Assembly (NCBI RefSeq): GCF_001484765.1
Contig: NZ_KQ947382.1
Coordinates: forward strand, 36,413 to 95,803
DNA: 59,391 nucleotides
Origin: Entomohabitans teleogrylli
GTDB lineage: Bacteria; Pseudomonadota; Gammaproteobacteria; Enterobacterales; Enterobacteriaceae
Reading direction: 5' to 3'
Part shown: positions 36,981-48,633 of the stretch, piece after piece
How positions within the stretch are numbered: the stretch's first letter is position 1
Layout: each line of letters begins with the position of its first letter
Made by a program: the position numbers and the translations under genes
Notes under the pieces: model-generated
The model's database searches: none
The model's input: the letters and a program-made list of their open reading frames with translations, nothing else
What the model was told of the DNA's origin: nothing

Positions 36981-39242
36981 ATGACAATCCTGAATCACAC
37001 CCCTGGCTTTCCCCGCATTGGTCTGCGTCGCGAACTGAAAAAAGCCCAGGAAAGCTACTGGGCGGGGAACGCTTCCCGTGAACAACTGTTGACGGTAGGC
37101 CGTGAATTGCGGGCGCGCCACTGGGAACAGCAAAAGCAGGCGGGCATCGATCTGCTGCCGGTGGGCGATTTTGCCTGGTACGACCATGTTCTGACCACCA
37201 GCCTGCTGCTTGGCAATGTGCCGGCTCGTCATCAGAACAACGATGGATCGGTGGATATCGATACCCTGTTCCGTATTGCCCGCGGCCGGGCGCCGACCGG
37301 CGAGCCAGCGGCGGCGGCGGAAATGACCAAATGGTTTAACACCAACTACCACTACATGGTACCGGAGTTTGTCAAAGGCCAGCAGTTTAAGCTGACCTGG
37401 ACCCAGTTGCTTGAGGAAGTGGACGAAGCGCTGGCGCTGGGCTATCGGGTGAAACCCGTATTGCTCGGGCCGGTCACTTATCTGTGGCTGGGGAAAGTGA
37501 AGGGCGAACAGTTTGACCGCCTGAGCCTGTTGCAGGACATTCTGCCGGTTTACCAACAAGTATTGGCTGAACTGGCGCAGCGGGGTATTGAGTGGGTACA
37601 GATTGATGAGCCGGCGCTGGTGCTGGAGCTCCCGCAACAATGGCTGGAGGCTTTTAAACCGGCCTGTGACGCGCTGCAGGGCCAGGTAAAACTGCTGCTG
37701 ACTACCTATTTTGAAGGGGTGACGCATAACCTCGATACCATTACCGCTCTGCCGGTACAGGGGTTGCATGTCGATCTGGTACACGGCAAGGATGATGTGG
37801 CGGAACTGCAACAACGTTTACCGGCTGACTGGGTCCTGTCCGCGGGGCTGATAAATGGCCGGAACGTCTGGCGTGCCGATCTGACAGAAAAATATGCCCG
37901 GATTAAAGATCTCGTCGGGAAGCGGGAACTCTGGGTGGCCTCTTCCTGCTCTTTATTGCATAGCCCGATTGACCTGAGCGTGGAAACCCGTCTTGATGCG
38001 GAAGTGAAAAGCTGGTTCGCCTTCGCCCTGCAAAAATGCGGCGAGCTGGCGCTGCTGCGCGATGCCCTGAACAGCGGTGATACCACGCAGCTTGCGGCCT
38101 GGAGCGCGCCGATTCAGGCACGTCGCCATTCAACGCGGGTTCATAATACGACAGTGGAGCGGCGTCTGGCGGCGATAACCGCCCGGGACAGCCAGCGTGC
38201 CAGCGCTTATCCGCTACGCGCACAGGCGCAGCGCGCACGTTTTAACCTGCCGGACTGGCCGACCACCACTATCGGCTCTTTCCCGCAAACCACAGAAATT
38301 CGCGGCCTGCGTCTGGATTTTAAAAAGGGCAACCTTGACGCTAACCATTACCGCACCGGCATCGCGGAGCACATTAAGCAGGCGATTGTTGAACAGGAAC
38401 GGCTGGGCCTCGACGTGCTGGTACATGGCGAAGCCGAGCGTAACGACATGGTGGAATATTTCGGCGAACATCTGGACGGTTTTGTCTTTACTCAGAACGG
38501 CTGGGTGCAGAGCTATGGCTCCCGCTGCGTGAAGCCGCCGGTGGTGATTGGCGATATCAGCCGCCCGGCGCCGATCACCGTCGAGTGGGCGAAGTACGCG
38601 CAGTCCCTGACCGATAAACCGGTAAAAGGCATGTTGACCGGCCCGGTAACGATTCTCTGCTGGTCCTTCCCACGTGAAGACGTGAGCCGGGAAACCATCG
38701 CCAAACAGATTGCCCTCGCGCTGCGCGATGAAGTGGCGGATCTGGAAGCCGCCGGAATCGGGATTATCCAGATCGATGAACCGGCGCTGCGTGAAGGTCT
38801 GCCGCTCAGACGCAGCGACTGGAATGCCTATTTGCAGTGGGGCGTGGAAGCCTTCCGCATCAACGCCGCGGTGGCGCAGGATGACACCCAGATCCACACC
38901 CATATGTGTTACTGCGAATTTAATGACATTATGGATTCCATTGCGGCGCTGGATGCGGATGTGATCACCATTGAGACCTCGCGCTCTGACATGGAATTGC
39001 TGGAATCATTCGAAGAGTTTGAATATCCGAATGAAATTGGCCCGGGTGTCTATGACATTCATTCACCGAATGTGCCCGATGTGGCGTGGATTGAGGCGTT
39101 ACTGAAGAAAGCCGCGCTGCGTATACCAGCGCAGCGTCTGTGGGTCAACCCGGACTGCGGTCTGAAGACCCGCGGCTGGCCGGAAACCCGCGCCGCGCTG
39201 GCAAACATGGTGAAAGCGGCGCGCAACCTGCGCCAGGGGTAA
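36981..39242 (+). CDS. metE: Cobalamin-independent methionine synthase
   Basis: 753 aa from [19 protein letters not shown], the E. coli length; the open frame extends far upstream across metR but without similarity. Transfers the methyl group of methyltetrahydropteroyl-triglutamate to homocysteine. Zinc ligands include HMCYC (E. coli His641/Cys643) and Cys726 in [18 protein letters not shown]. Under MetR activation and MetJ repression, with sites in the metR gap. Confidence 0.98.
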   Translation: MTILNHTPGFPRIGLRRELKKAQESYWAGNASREQLLTVGRELRARHWEQQKQAGIDLLPVGDFAWYDHVLTTSLLLGNVPARHQNNDGSVDIDTLFRIARGRAPTGEPAAAAEMTKWFNTNYHYMVPEFVKGQQFKLTWTQLLEEVDEALALGYRVKPVLLGPVTYLWLGKVKGEQFDRLSLLQDILPVYQQVLAELAQRGIEWVQIDEPALVLELPQQWLEAFKPACDALQGQVKLLLTTYFEGVTHNLDTITALPVQGLHVDLVHGKDDVAELQQRLPADWVLSAGLINGRNVWRADLTEKYARIKDLVGKRELWVASSCSLLHSPIDLSVETRLDAEVKSWFAFALQKCGELALLRDALNSGDTTQLAAWSAPIQARRHSTRVHNTTVERRLAAITARDSQRASAYPLRAQAQRARFNLPDWPTTTIGSFPQTTEIRGLRLDFKKGNLDANHYRTGIAEHIKQAIVEQERLGLDVLVHGEAERNDMVEYFGEHLDGFVFTQNGWVQSYGSRCVKPPVVIGDISRPAPITVEWAKYAQSLTDKPVKGMLTGPVTILCWSFPREDVSRETIAKQIALALRDEVADLEAAGIGIIQIDEPALREGLPLRRSDWNAYLQWGVEAFRINAAVAQDDTQIHTHMCYCEFNDIMDSIAALDADVITIETSRSDMELLESFEEFEYPNEIGPGVYDIHSPNVPDVAWIEALLKKAALRIPAQRLWVNPDCGLKTRGWPETRAALANMVKAARNLRQG

Positions 39243-39250
39243 TATAAACC

Positions 39251-39279
39251 CGGGCAGGTATCCGCCTGCCCGCGGTTTT
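39251..39279 (+). terminator. Terminator of metE
   Basis: 8-bp stem CGGGCAGG / CCTGCCCG with a 6-nt loop, followed by CGGTTTTG. Short T-tract. Lies between convergent metE and dlhH. Confidence 0.65.
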
Positions 39280-39286
39280 GCGTCAA

Positions 39287-40126
39287 TCACGACTGAGAGG
39301 CGCGTTTCTCCTGCCCGTATTGAGCAAACCATGCCAGCATTCTCTGCCAGCCGTCTTTGGCCGATTCGGCGTGATAGCTGGGGCGATAGTCGGCGTTAAA
39401 CGCATGGCCGGCTTCCGGATAGACAATAATTTCCGCCTTTGCGTTGGCGGCGCGTAGCGCCTGGCGCATGGTCTCCACACTCTCCAGCGAAATACCGGTA
39501 TCCTGCGCGCCATATAGCCCGAGCACCGGCGCGCTGAGATCGACGGCGATATCCACCGGTTGCTTCGGCGTATTCAGCGTCTTATCCCCCACCAGTCTCC
39601 CGTACCACGCCACCGCAGCTTTCAGTTGCGGGTTATGGGCGGCATACAGCCAGGCGATACGCCCGCCCCAGCAAAAGCCCGTGATCATCAGGCGATGTGC
39701 ATCGCCGCCGTTGCGCGCCGCCCAACTGGCGACATGATCGAGGTCGGCCAGTACCTGGTTATCGGGCACTCGGGAAACCAGTCCGCTGAACAGGGTTTGA
39801 ATATCCGCGTAATCATTCGGATCGCCCTGACGGAAGTAGAGCTCCGGCGCCACGGCCAGATAGCCTTCCTGCGCCAGTCGGCGACACAGATCGCGGATGT
39901 GTTCATGAACGCCAAAAATCTCCTGAACTACGATCACCACCGGCAAAGGACCTTCGGCATGTTTAGGCCGGGCGAACCAGGCGGGCATACTGTCGCCCTG
40001 GGAAGGGATAGAGGTTTCCGCCGTGTGGATGTCTGCGGGCGATGTGTGAACCACGGTCGTCGCGATAGGCTCTGCGGCAGGTGCGAATTGCCCGCCGGAA
40101 GGGTGGGTTGTTGTGTTATCTGTCAT
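39287..40126 (-). CDS. dlhH: DlhH (YsgA), dienelactone hydrolase family
   Basis: 279 aa from MTDNTTTHPSGGQFAP (E. coli YsgA 271), SD GGAGA. Alpha/beta hydrolase with nucleophile Cys152 in TGFCWGGR, a dienelactone-hydrolase signature, and GHAFN with the active His. The N-terminal 40 residues are a Thr/Ser-rich extension that varies between species. Physiological substrate unknown. Confidence 0.92.
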   Translation of the reverse strand: MTDNTTTHPSGGQFAPAAEPIATTVVHTSPADIHTAETSIPSQGDSMPAWFARPKHAEGPLPVVIVVQEIFGVHEHIRDLCRRLAQEGYLAVAPELYFRQGDPNDYADIQTLFSGLVSRVPDNQVLADLDHVASWAARNGGDAHRLMITGFCWGGRIAWLYAAHNPQLKAAVAWYGRLVGDKTLNTPKQPVDIAVDLSAPVLGLYGAQDTGISLESVETMRQALRAANAKAEIIVYPEAGHAFNADYRPSYHAESAKDGWQRMLAWFAQYGQEKRASQS

Positions 40127-40200
40127 GGCATTCTCCGTACCAGTAATCAGTCGCATGTGAACAACTATAGATTGCGGGAGAAGTGGCGCAAAAGTCGCCT

Positions 40201-40216
40201 TGTGTTATACATCACA
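40201..40216. promoter_or_regulatory. CRP site 1 upstream of udp
   Basis: TGTGT-N6-TCACA, one mismatch to the CRP core. E. coli udp is activated by CRP and repressed by CytR, which binds between two CRP sites. Confidence 0.6.
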
Positions 40217-40236
40217 CGGATAACCTGGCTCTGTTT

Positions 40237-40252
40237 TGTGAGTATGATCACT
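40237..40252. promoter_or_regulatory. CRP site 2 upstream of udp
   Basis: TGTGA-N6-TCACT, one mismatch to the CRP core, 36 bp from site 1. A weaker TGTAA-N6-TCATT follows at 40270-40285. Confidence 0.65.
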
Positions 40253-40374
40253 AATTAAATTCTCGTTTATGTAACATATTTCATTTCAGGTGAACTCAGT
40301 CACGAAAATTTGCTGATGTGTTCTGTACAGTACCGCTTTGCTTCTCCTGAAAACTGACTACAGAGGAGTCTGTT

Positions 40375-41136
40375 ATGTCTAAGTCTGACGTATTTCACCT
40401 CGGCCTGACCAAAGGCGACCTGCAGGGCGCAACGCTGGCCATTGTGCCGGGGGATCCTGAGCGAGTAGAAAAAATTGCCGCGCTGATGGAAAAACCGGTG
40501 AAGCTGGCATCGCATCGTGAATTCACCTCCTGGCGCGCCGAGCTTGACGGTAAGCCGGTGATCGTTTGTTCGACCGGTATCGGCGGCCCCTCCACGTCTA
40601 TTGCCGTTGAAGAGCTGGCTCAGCTTGGTATCCGCACTTTCCTGCGCGTGGGGACCACCGGCGCGATTCAGCCGCATATCAATGTCGGCGATGTGCTGGT
40701 CACGACGGCGTCGGTTCGCCTTGACGGCGCCAGCCTGCATTTCGCGCCGCTGGAATACCCGGCAGTGGCGGATTTCTCCTGTACCACGGCGCTGGTTGAG
40801 GCCGCAAAGGCCGTCGGCGCGACGACGCATATTGGCGTAACGGCTTCTTCAGATACCTTTTATCCGGGCCAGGAACGTTATGACACGTTCTCCGGTCGGG
40901 TCGTACGTCAGTTTAAAGGCTCCATGGAAGAGTGGCAGTCGATGGGCGTCATGAACTATGAAATGGAATCGGCAACGTTGTTGACTATGTGCTCCAGCCA
41001 GGGGCTACGCGCCGGGATGGTGGCTGGGGTGATCGTCAACCGCACTCAGCAGGAGATCCCGAACAGCGAAACCATGAAGCAGACCGAAAGCCATGCGGTG
41101 CAAATCGTCGTGGAAGCTGCCCGCCGTCTGATCTGA
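40375..41136 (+). CDS. udp: Uridine phosphorylase
   Basis: 253 aa, as in E. coli. Cleaves uridine to uracil and ribose-1-phosphate in pyrimidine salvage. NP-1 family: [10 protein letters not shown] phosphate site, [16 protein letters not shown], and [13 protein letters not shown] for ribose binding. SD AGAGGAG. Confidence 0.98.
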   Translation: MSKSDVFHLGLTKGDLQGATLAIVPGDPERVEKIAALMEKPVKLASHREFTSWRAELDGKPVIVCSTGIGGPSTSIAVEELAQLGIRTFLRVGTTGAIQPHINVGDVLVTTASVRLDGASLHFAPLEYPAVADFSCTTALVEAAKAVGATTHIGVTASSDTFYPGQERYDTFSGRVVRQFKGSMEEWQSMGVMNYEMESATLLTMCSSQGLRAGMVAGVIVNRTQQEIPNSETMKQTESHAVQIVVEAARRLI

Positions 41137-41180
41137 TATTACTGTCTGTGCCTGTGCCAGACGGGGCCGGGCGGATGGTT

Positions 41181-41219
41181 AACAAAGCCCAAAAAGCCCG
41201 CTTTTGGGCTTTGTTGTCT
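41181..41219 (+). terminator. Terminator of udp
   Basis: Perfect 14-bp stem AACAAAGCCCAAAA / TTTTGGGCTTTGTT with a 7-nt loop. The T-rich arm serves as the release tract. Confidence 0.85.
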
Positions 41220-41438
41220 CTGCGCCGCGCTTAGGGTCACAGCAACCGTTGCCAGATTGACTTCCCGGCACCCCTGGGCGGCGCGCGGTGAAACCGGCGC
41301 TTGTCTCCTCCTTAAAAGCGACGTGCGTCGCTCTCTCCCTGATATATTGCGTAATACCTCGCAGGAAATCGCTTTTCATCTGGACATTTATACAGCAGAA
41401 TTTTAGTTTGCCTGATTAAATGGTCTTGCGGAGGCATT

Positions 41439-42872
41439 GTGGATCTCACTCTTGTTTATATTCTGGCTGCCCTCGTCGCCGGTGGGCTGTTTGGCTGGCT
41501 GGCCAGCGGGCTGCGCGCCGCGCAGCAGCAGGCGGAAATGCAGGCGGAGCAGCGCGATATTTATGGCGAACTGATGGCGACACGTCAGGAGCTGGCGCAG
41601 AATCAGCACTGGCGGGAAGAGTGTGAACAGTTGAATCGCGAGCTGAGAAACCAACTGGAAATTAACAGCGCTCAGGAGGCCGACCTGCGCGAACTTTCTA
41701 CCCGTCTGGAGGAGACGCGCATCAGCGCCGAAGAAAAGGTGCGCCAGATGATCAACAGTGAACAGCGCCTCAGCGAGCAGTTTGAAAATCTCGCCAACCG
41801 TATCTTTGAACACAGTAATCGCCGGGTGGACGAGCAGAATCGCCAGAGCCTGCACGGATTGCTGACGCCGCTGCGCGAACAACTGGACGGTTTTCGCCGC
41901 CAGGTGCAGGAGAGTTTTGGCCAGGAGGCCCGGGAGCGCCATACCCTGGCCTATGAAATCCGCAATTTACAGCAGCTTAACGCCCGTATGGCCCAGGAGG
42001 CGCTAAACCTTACCCGGGCGCTGAAAGGCGACAATAAAACTCAGGGTAACTGGGGGGAAGTGGTTCTCTCCCGGGTGCTGGAGGCGTCCGGACTGCGGGA
42101 AGGGCATGAGTATCAGACCCAGGTTAATATCCAGACAGAGAACCAGGCGCGGCTCCAGCCGGATGTGATTGTGCGACTGCCACAGGGCAAGGATGTGGTG
42201 ATTGACGCCAAGATGACGCTGGTGGCCTATGAGCGCTACTTTAATGCCGAAGACGAACTCTCCCGTGAACAGGCATTGAATGAGCATATTGCGTCGGTGC
42301 GTAGTCATATGCGCCTGTTGGGACGTAAAGATTATCATCAGCTTCCCGGGCTGCGTTCGCTGGATTATGTGCTGATGTTTATCCCCGTTGAACCCGCGTT
42401 CCTGGTGGCGATTGATCGCCAGCCGGAGCTGATTAGCGAAGCGCTGCGGCATAATATTATGCTGGTCAGCCCCACCACGCTACTGGTAGCGTTGCGTACT
42501 ATTGCCAATCTGTGGCGCTATGAGCACCAGAGCCGCAATGCCCAGCAGATCGCCGAACGGGCGGCGCGCCTGTATGACAAGCTGAGACTGTTTGTCGATG
42601 ATATGTCGGCCATTGGTCACGGTCTGGATAAAGCGCAGGACAATTATCGCCAGGCGATGAAAAAACTCTCTCAGGGGCGCGGTAACCTGCTGGCGCAGGC
42701 CGATGCTTTCCGCCACCAGGGGGTGGAAATCAAAAAAGAGATTAATGCGGATCTGCTGGAGCAGGCGCGACAGAGCGATCCAGGAGCGGCCCCGACAGCG
42801 GAAGCGGCGGAGGCGTCCGGGGCCATTGCGGCGTTTGACAGCACATTGCGCCGTTCAAATGGCGAAGGGTGA
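41439..42872 (+). CDS. rmuC: RmuC, recombination-limiting protein
   Basis: 477 aa (E. coli 475) from a GTG start with GGAGG-type SD (41429-41434). N-terminal transmembrane helix (about 2-23), coiled-coil to about residue 125, then the RmuC domain with nuclease-like motif QPDVIVRLPQGKDVVIDAKMTL. Limits inversions at short inverted repeats in E. coli. The Ala/Glu-rich C-terminal tail differs from E. coli. Confidence 0.94.
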   Translation: MDLTLVYILAALVAGGLFGWLASGLRAAQQQAEMQAEQRDIYGELMATRQELAQNQHWREECEQLNRELRNQLEINSAQEADLRELSTRLEETRISAEEKVRQMINSEQRLSEQFENLANRIFEHSNRRVDEQNRQSLHGLLTPLREQLDGFRRQVQESFGQEARERHTLAYEIRNLQQLNARMAQEALNLTRALKGDNKTQGNWGEVVLSRVLEASGLREGHEYQTQVNIQTENQARLQPDVIVRLPQGKDVVIDAKMTLVAYERYFNAEDELSREQALNEHIASVRSHMRLLGRKDYHQLPGLRSLDYVLMFIPVEPAFLVAIDRQPELISEALRHNIMLVSPTTLLVALRTIANLWRYEHQSRNAQQIAERAARLYDKLRLFVDDMSAIGHGLDKAQDNYRQAMKKLSQGRGNLLAQADAFRHQGVEIKKEINADLLEQARQSDPGAAPTAEAAEASGAIAAFDSTLRRSNGEG

Positions 42873-42962
42873 GCGTGTACCATGGTGGTCTGGCTGGCGG
42901 TAGGGTAAACGCGGCCAATCTGTTACACTTCACGAACATTTTTTTGATAAGCAGGCTCAGAG

Positions 42963-43718
42963 ATGGTTGAGGATTCACAGGATACAACGCATTTTGGCTT
43001 CCGTACTGTAGCCAAAGCCGAGAAAGCCAATATGGTGGCGAATGTCTTCCATTCCGTGGCGGCGAAATACGACATGATGAATGACCTGATGTCATTCGGT
43101 ATCCACCGCCTGTGGAAGCGATTCACAATTGATTGCAGCGGCGTGCGCCGCGGCCAGCGGGTATTGGACCTGGCGGGCGGAACCGGCGATCTGACCGCGA
43201 AGTTTTCCCGCCTGGTGGGGGAAACCGGTGAGGTAGTTCTGGCGGATATTAACGACTCCATGCTGAAAATGGGGCGTGAAAAGCTGCGTAATCTCGGCGT
43301 TGTGGGCAATGTGAATTATGTGCAGGCTAATGCTGAGGCTCTGCCTTTCCCGGACAATACTTTTGACTGCATCACCATCTCTTTCGGGCTGCGCAATGTT
43401 ACAGACAAAGAAAAAGCGCTGCGTTCGATGTTCCGGGTACTGAAGCCGGGCGGTCGTCTGCTGGTGCTGGAGTTTTCCAAACCGATTTTTGAGCCGCTCA
43501 GCAAAGCCTATGATGCCTACTCTTTCCACGTGCTGCCGCGGATTGGCGAAGTGGTGGCGCAGGATGCGGAGAGTTATCGCTATCTGGCGGAGTCTATCCG
43601 TATGCATCCCGACCAGAACACCCTCAAAGACATGATGCAAGAGGCGGGATATGAAAACGTCTCTTACTACAACCTGACGGCGGGCATTGTCGCGCTGCAT
43701 CGCGGCTATAAGTTCTGA
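42963..43718 (+). CDS. ubiE: UbiE methyltransferase
   Basis: 251 aa, as in E. coli. C-methyltransferase of ubiquinone and menaquinone synthesis. SAM motif [11 protein letters not shown] at about 69-78 and family signature [24 protein letters not shown]. First of ubiE-ubiJ-ubiB-tatABC. Confidence 0.98.
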   Translation: MVEDSQDTTHFGFRTVAKAEKANMVANVFHSVAAKYDMMNDLMSFGIHRLWKRFTIDCSGVRRGQRVLDLAGGTGDLTAKFSRLVGETGEVVLADINDSMLKMGREKLRNLGVVGNVNYVQANAEALPFPDNTFDCITISFGLRNVTDKEKALRSMFRVLKPGGRLLVLEFSKPIFEPLSKAYDAYSFHVLPRIGEVVAQDAESYRYLAESIRMHPDQNTLKDMMQEAGYENVSYYNLTAGIVALHRGYKF

Positions 43719-43731
43719 GCGGAGAAGAAAT

Positions 43732-44337
43732 ATGCCATTCGCACCGCTGATTACCGCCGCGCTGGAACAGGGGCTTAACGCCTTTCTCTATCGCGATAAC
43801 GCCCTGAAAGCACCGCGCCAGCGCTTACTGGGCAAGGTTCTGCGCATTGAACTCGATGGGTTTTCCACGCCGCTGGTGCTGGTTTTTAGCGAGCGACAAC
43901 TGGATGTGCTGGCGGCCTGGGAAGGCGAAGCTGACTGCACGGTGGTGACCCGGGTCAGCGTATTGCCGGAGCTGAGAAATCGTCAGCAACTGACGTCGCT
44001 GATTCGTAGCGGTAGTCTGGAGGTTAAAGGCGATATTCAGGTGGTTCAGAATCTGACAGCGCTGCTGGATTTGGCGGAATTCGATTTGGCGGAACTGCTG
44101 GCGCCATGGACGGGCGATATCGTGGCTGAAGGGGTAAGTAAAGTCATGCGCGGCGGTGGGCGTTTGCTGCGCCACGGCGTGGCGCGTCAGCAGCAGTACC
44201 TGGCGCAGGCGTTGACCGAAGAGTGGCGTATGGCGCCGGGGTCTCTTGAGGTCGCCTGGTTCGATGAGGAAGTCGCGGCGCTGGCCAGGGAACTGGATGC
44301 GCTGGAAAAACGTCTGGACAGACTGGAGGGCAAATGA
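43732..44337 (+). CDS. ubiJ: UbiJ, ubiquinone biosynthesis accessory factor
   Basis: 201 aa from [16 protein letters not shown], the E. coli length; SD GGAGAAG. SCP2-like lipid-binding N-terminal domain (about 10-115) and a helical C-terminal part. With UbiK it organises the soluble Ubi complex. 13 nt after ubiE and overlapping ubiB by four bases (ATGA). Confidence 0.95.
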   Translation: MPFAPLITAALEQGLNAFLYRDNALKAPRQRLLGKVLRIELDGFSTPLVLVFSERQLDVLAAWEGEADCTVVTRVSVLPELRNRQQLTSLIRSGSLEVKGDIQVVQNLTALLDLAEFDLAELLAPWTGDIVAEGVSKVMRGGGRLLRHGVARQQQYLAQALTEEWRMAPGSLEVAWFDEEVAALARELDALEKRLDRLEGK

Positions 44338-45974
44338 CGCCAGGAGAAATTCGGCGCCTCTATTTCATCGTCCATACTTTTTTAACCTATGGGCTTGATG
44401 AGCTGATCCCCAGAATGCGTATCACGCTGCCGCTGCGCATCTGGCGACGGATGCTGTTCTGGATACCGTGTCGCCACAAGGAAAAGCCGCTTGGCGCACG
44501 CTTACGCCTGGCGCTACAGGAACTGGGGCCGGTGTGGATTAAATTTGGCCAGATGCTTTCGACGCGCCGCGATCTGTTCCCGCCTCATATCGCCGATCAA
44601 CTGGAATTGTTGCAGGATCGCGTTGCGCCCTTCGACGGGGCGCTGGCGAAAAAGCAGATTGAAAAAGCGATGGGCGGCTTGTCGGTAGAAGCCTGGTTTG
44701 ATGATTTCCAGATTACCCCTCTGGCGTCGGCCTCTATTGCTCAGGTTCATACCGCGCGCCTGAAAGATAACGGTAAAGAGGTAGTGATTAAGGTTATCCG
44801 TCCGGATATCCTTCCGGTGATCAAAGCGGATATGAAGCTGATTTATCGCCTCGCTCGCTGGGTGCCTCGCCTATTGCCGGATGGCCGTCGTTTGCGCCCG
44901 ACAGAGGTGGTGCGCGAGTATGAAAAAACGCTGCTTGATGAGCTTAATCTGGCTCGCGAGGCGGCGAATGCGATTCAACTGCGGCGTAATTTCGACAATA
45001 GCCCGATGCTCTATGTCCCGGAGGTTTATCCTGATTACTGCAATCAGGATATGATGGTGATGGAGCGGATTTACGGGGTGCCGGTTTCTGATGTTGTTAC
45101 GCTGGAAAAAATGGGGACCAACATGCAGCTCCTCGCTGAACGTGGGGTGCAGGTGTTCTTCACTCAGGTCTTTCGGGACAGCTTTTTCCATGCTGATATG
45201 CATCCGGGCAATATTTTTGTCAGTTACGAACATCCTGAGAATCCCCGCTATATTGGGATTGACTGTGGGATTGTTGGTTCGCTGAACAAAAACGACAAGC
45301 GTTATTTGGCGGAAAACTTTATCGCGTTTTTCAACCGGGATTACCGTAAGGTGGCTGAATTACATGTGGATTCCGGCTGGGTTCCGCTGGATACCAACGT
45401 GGAGGAGTTTGAATTCGCTATCCGTACCGTGTGCGAGCCAATCTTTGAAAAGCCGCTGGCGGAGATCTCCTTTGGTCATGTGCTGTTAAATTTGTTCAAC
45501 ACGGCGCGTCGCTTCAATATGGAAGTACAGCCGCAACTGGTGCTATTGCAGAAAACGCTGCTCTATGTCGAAGGGGTCGGGCGGCAGCTTTATCCGCAAC
45601 TGGATTTGTGGAAAACGGCGAAACCTTTCCTGGAGTCGTGGCTGAAGGAACAGGTCGGTTTTCCGGCGCTGGTACGCGCTTTTAAAGAAAAAGCCCCGTT
45701 CTGGGTCGAGAAAATGCCTGAAATTCCGGAGCTGGTATACGACAGTTTGCGCCAGGGCAAACAATTACAGCAAAGTGTTGATAAAATCGCCCGGGAAATC
45801 CATACGCATCGCGTGCGGCAAGGGCAATCGCGTTATTTATTCGCTATTGGGGCTACGTTGATTATTAGTGGTACATTATTGCTGATAAATCGACCAGACT
45901 GGGATGTCGTGACTGCCTGTCTGATGGCGGGGGGATTTGTCTCCTGGGTCATCGGCTGGCGCCGCACGGTCTGA
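44334..45974 (+). CDS. ubiB: UbiB, atypical kinase/ATPase of ubiquinone synthesis
   Basis: 546 aa, as in E. coli. ABC1/ADCK family: KxGQ motif at 70-73 ([15 protein letters not shown]), [11 protein letters not shown]-like Ala-rich loop, DMHPGN catalytic loop and a C-terminal pair of membrane helices (about 500-540). Needed for aerobic ubiquinone production. Confidence 0.97.
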   Translation: MTPGEIRRLYFIVHTFLTYGLDELIPRMRITLPLRIWRRMLFWIPCRHKEKPLGARLRLALQELGPVWIKFGQMLSTRRDLFPPHIADQLELLQDRVAPFDGALAKKQIEKAMGGLSVEAWFDDFQITPLASASIAQVHTARLKDNGKEVVIKVIRPDILPVIKADMKLIYRLARWVPRLLPDGRRLRPTEVVREYEKTLLDELNLAREAANAIQLRRNFDNSPMLYVPEVYPDYCNQDMMVMERIYGVPVSDVVTLEKMGTNMQLLAERGVQVFFTQVFRDSFFHADMHPGNIFVSYEHPENPRYIGIDCGIVGSLNKNDKRYLAENFIAFFNRDYRKVAELHVDSGWVPLDTNVEEFEFAIRTVCEPIFEKPLAEISFGHVLLNLFNTARRFNMEVQPQLVLLQKTLLYVEGVGRQLYPQLDLWKTAKPFLESWLKEQVGFPALVRAFKEKAPFWVEKMPEIPELVYDSLRQGKQLQQSVDKIAREIHTHRVRQGQSRYLFAIGATLIISGTLLLINRPDWDVVTACLMAGGFVSWVIGWRRTV

Positions 45975-46049
45975 ATTAACATCGTCATTTACTGCCCACG
46001 TACCGTATACTGTGGCAGAAATGGAAACACGACTGAGTAGAGGAACATT

Positions 46050-46307
46050 ATGGGTGGTATCAGTATTTGGCAATTGTTAATTATTGTTGTCATTGTGGTC
46101 TTGCTGTTTGGCACCAAAAAGCTGAGCTCCCTGGGCTCCGATCTGGGTGCGTCGATTAAAGGCTTTAAAAAAGCCATGAATGACGACGATGACAAAGAAA
46201 AAGAGAAATCTGCACAGGATGCGGACTTCACCACCAAAGCGCTTTCTGAAAAAGACAGTGATGTAAAGAAAGACGAAGCGAAGAGCAACGATAAAGAGCA
46301 GGTGTAA
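46050..46307 (+). CDS. tatA: TatA, twin-arginine translocase pore subunit
   Basis: 85 aa (E. coli 89). Short N-terminal transmembrane helix (about 4-20), FGTKKL hinge, amphipathic helix ([16 protein letters not shown]) and an acidic/basic tail. Forms the oligomeric conduit for folded proteins. 75 bp after ubiB, 3 bp before tatB. Confidence 0.97.
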   Translation: MGGISIWQLLIIVVIVVLLFGTKKLSSLGSDLGASIKGFKKAMNDDDDKEKEKSAQDADFTTKALSEKDSDVKKDEAKSNDKEQV

Positions 46308-46310
46308 TCC

Positions 46311-46868
46311 GTGTTCGATATTGGTTTTAGCGAACTCGTCCTGGTATTTATTATCGGCCTCGTTGTTCTGGGGCCGGAACGTTTACCGGTGGCGGTAAAA
46401 ACGGTTGCCGGGTGGGTGCGCGCGCTGAGATCGCTGGCGACGACAGTTCAGAATGAACTGACGCAGGAGTTAAAACTGCAGGAGTTTCAGGACAGCCTGA
46501 AGAAAGTTGAAAAGGCCAGCCTGAATAACCTCACACCGGAGTTGAAAGAGTCGATGGACGAGCTGCGTAAAGCGGCGGAGTCTATGAAGCGCTCTTATAG
46601 TCAGGACGATCCTGAGAAAGAAAGCGACGAGGCTCATACCATTCATAATCCGGTTGTCAGCACTGGCGAATCGCGCGATGGCGTGACGCCAGCGACGGCG
46701 GAAACTCAGTCCAGCGCGCCGCAGCAGAAGCCGCAAGCGGAGGCGATCGCGAAGAGCGCTCCTGCTCCTGCGACGCCGCAGCCTGCGGTGGCAGCCTCCG
46801 CAGAACCTGAATACGCCGGGGTAGAAAAAGCGCCGGCCTCCCCCCAATCTCCAGCAGATAAATCCTGA
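46311..46868 (+). CDS. tatB: TatB, twin-arginine translocase receptor subunit
   Basis: 185 aa (E. coli 171) from a GTG start. N-terminal helix [21 protein letters not shown] broken by Pro22 (GPERLP), amphipathic helix, then a disordered Ala/Pro/Gln-rich tail (about 120-185) that is longer than in E. coli and explains the extra length. With TatC binds twin-arginine signal peptides. Confidence 0.96.
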   Translation: MFDIGFSELVLVFIIGLVVLGPERLPVAVKTVAGWVRALRSLATTVQNELTQELKLQEFQDSLKKVEKASLNNLTPELKESMDELRKAAESMKRSYSQDDPEKESDEAHTIHNPVVSTGESRDGVTPATAETQSSAPQQKPQAEAIAKSAPAPATPQPAVAASAEPEYAGVEKAPASPQSPADKS

Positions 46869-46870
46869 AC

Positions 46871-47647
46871 ATGGCCGTAGAAGATACTCAACCGTTAATC
46901 AGTCATCTGATTGAGCTGCGTAAGCGGTTACTGAACTGCATGCTGGCCATTCTGGTGATATTTCTCTGCCTGGTGTATTTCGCCAACGATATTTATCATC
47001 TGATTTCAGCGCCGCTTATCAGCAAGATGCCTGCCGGTGCGAATATGATCGCCACTGATGTGGCTTCACCGTTTTTTACGCCGATCAAGCTGACTATCAT
47101 GGTGTCGGTGATTCTTTCGGTGCCGGTGATTCTCTACCAGGTGTGGGCATTTATCGCGCCGGCGTTGTATAAACACGAGCGGCGCCTGATCGTACCGCTA
47201 CTGGTTTCCAGTACCTTATTGTTTTATATCGGTATGGCGTTTGCCTATTTTGTCGTCTTCCCGCTGGCATTTGGCTTCCTGGCCAATACCGCGCCGGAAG
47301 GTGTGGTGGTTTCTACCGATATTGCCAGCTACCTGAGCTTTGTGATGGCGTTGTTCATGGCGTTTGGTGTCTCCTTTGAGGTGCCGGTCGCCATTGTGCT
47401 GCTGTGCTGGATGGGCGTTACTACGCCAGACGACCTAAGAAAGAAGCGCCCTTATATTCTGGTGGGAGCTTTTGTCGTCGGAATGTTACTGACGCCGCCG
47501 GATGTTTTTTCCCAGACGCTGTTGGCGATACCGATGTATTTCCTGTTCGAAGTTGGGGTGTTTTGTTCCCGGTTTTATGTCGGCAAGCGCCGGGCCCCGG
47601 AAGACCCTGAAGACGAAGAGGCCGACGGCGAAGCCCGTAGCGAATAA
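46871..47647 (+). CDS. tatC: TatC, twin-arginine signal receptor
   Basis: 258 aa, as in E. coli. Six transmembrane helices. The N-terminal [14 protein letters not shown] carries the Glu/Arg residues that contact twin-arginine signals, and a conserved periplasmic Pro-rich loop precedes YKHERR. Two bases after tatB. Confidence 0.98.
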   Translation: MAVEDTQPLISHLIELRKRLLNCMLAILVIFLCLVYFANDIYHLISAPLISKMPAGANMIATDVASPFFTPIKLTIMVSVILSVPVILYQVWAFIAPALYKHERRLIVPLLVSSTLLFYIGMAFAYFVVFPLAFGFLANTAPEGVVVSTDIASYLSFVMALFMAFGVSFEVPVAIVLLCWMGVTTPDDLRKKRPYILVGAFVVGMLLTPPDVFSQTLLAIPMYFLFEVGVFCSRFYVGKRRAPEDPEDEEADGEARSE

Positions 47648-47652
47648 TCATC

Positions 47653-47680
47653 AACCGCCCTTAACCGGGCGGTTGTGGTT
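47653..47680 (+). terminator. Terminator-like hairpin after tatC
   Basis: 8-bp stem AACCGCCC / GGGCGGTT with a 6-nt loop, followed by GTGGTTT. A second stem CCGGGC (47682-47687) / GCCCGG (47696-47701) follows. Separates tatABC from tatD. Confidence 0.5.
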
Positions 47681-47821
47681 TCCGGGCGTAGCAAAGCCCG
47701 GCGCTTCACAGCGGAATATTCGCAAACAGATGTTTTGCCGGATGTCCGGGCTCCCCGGAAAGGTTTCTGGCGGGCGGAATCTGCTGGCGCCCACGGCGGG
47801 CATTTCTTTAAGGTAATCACC

Positions 47822-48604
47822 ATGTTTGATATCGGCGTTAATCTCACCAGCTCACAATTCGTCAAAGACAGTGATGATGTAGTACTGCGGGCCCGGGAAG
47901 CGGGGGTCAGCGGTATGCTGATAACCGGCACCAGCCTGCGCGAGAGCGAACGCGCGCTGGCACTGGCGCAGCGTTACCCTGGCTGCTGGTCCACTGCCGG
48001 CATTCATCCCCACGACGCTTCTACGTGGGGGGAAGAGAGCGCCGGGCAACTGTCCCATCTGGCGCGCGCGCCGCAGGTGGTGGCGATCGGCGAGTGTGGT
48101 CTGGACTTTAATCGCAACTTTTCCACCCCGCAGCAGCAGGAGCAGGCGTTTACCGGGCAACTCGCGCTGGCGGCAGAGACAGGACTGCCGGTTTTCATGC
48201 ACTGCCGTGACGCCCATGAGCGCTTTTTACAACTGCTCGATCCCTGGCTGGATAAACTGTCGGGCGCCGTGCTGCACTGTTTTACCGGTACGGCTCAGGA
48301 GGCGCGTGATTGCCTGGATCGCGGGTTATATCTGGGGATTACCGGGTGGGTATGCGATGAGCGTCGCGGGCTGGCGTTGCGCGCGCTGTTACCGATGATT
48401 CCGGCGCAACGTCTACTGCTGGAAACCGATGCGCCTTATTTGCTACCGCGCGATCTCCAGCCAAAACCGGCATCGCGTCGCAACGAACCGCTATGGCTCG
48501 GGCATATTCTCCGGCAGGTCGCTGCATGGCGCCAGGAAGACGCCGAATGGCTGGAAAAGATAACTGAAGAAAATGTCCGACGTGTGTTCGGGATCGCATT
48601 CTGA
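47822..48604 (+). CDS. tatD: TatD, metal-dependent 3'-5' exonuclease
   Basis: 260 aa from [16 protein letters not shown], the E. coli length; the open frame extends 49 codons upstream through intergenic hairpins and is rejected there. TIM-barrel TatD family: [26 protein letters not shown] and [11 protein letters not shown]. Takes part in DNA repair and fragmentation; not required for Tat export. Convergent with rfaH. Confidence 0.96.
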   Translation: MFDIGVNLTSSQFVKDSDDVVLRAREAGVSGMLITGTSLRESERALALAQRYPGCWSTAGIHPHDASTWGEESAGQLSHLARAPQVVAIGECGLDFNRNFSTPQQQEQAFTGQLALAAETGLPVFMHCRDAHERFLQLLDPWLDKLSGAVLHCFTGTAQEARDCLDRGLYLGITGWVCDERRGLALRALLPMIPAQRLLLETDAPYLLPRDLQPKPASRRNEPLWLGHILRQVAAWRQEDAEWLEKITEENVRRVFGIAF

Positions 48605-48633
48605 TGCGCGGAAGTGATACAGCGTGCTCAGAG

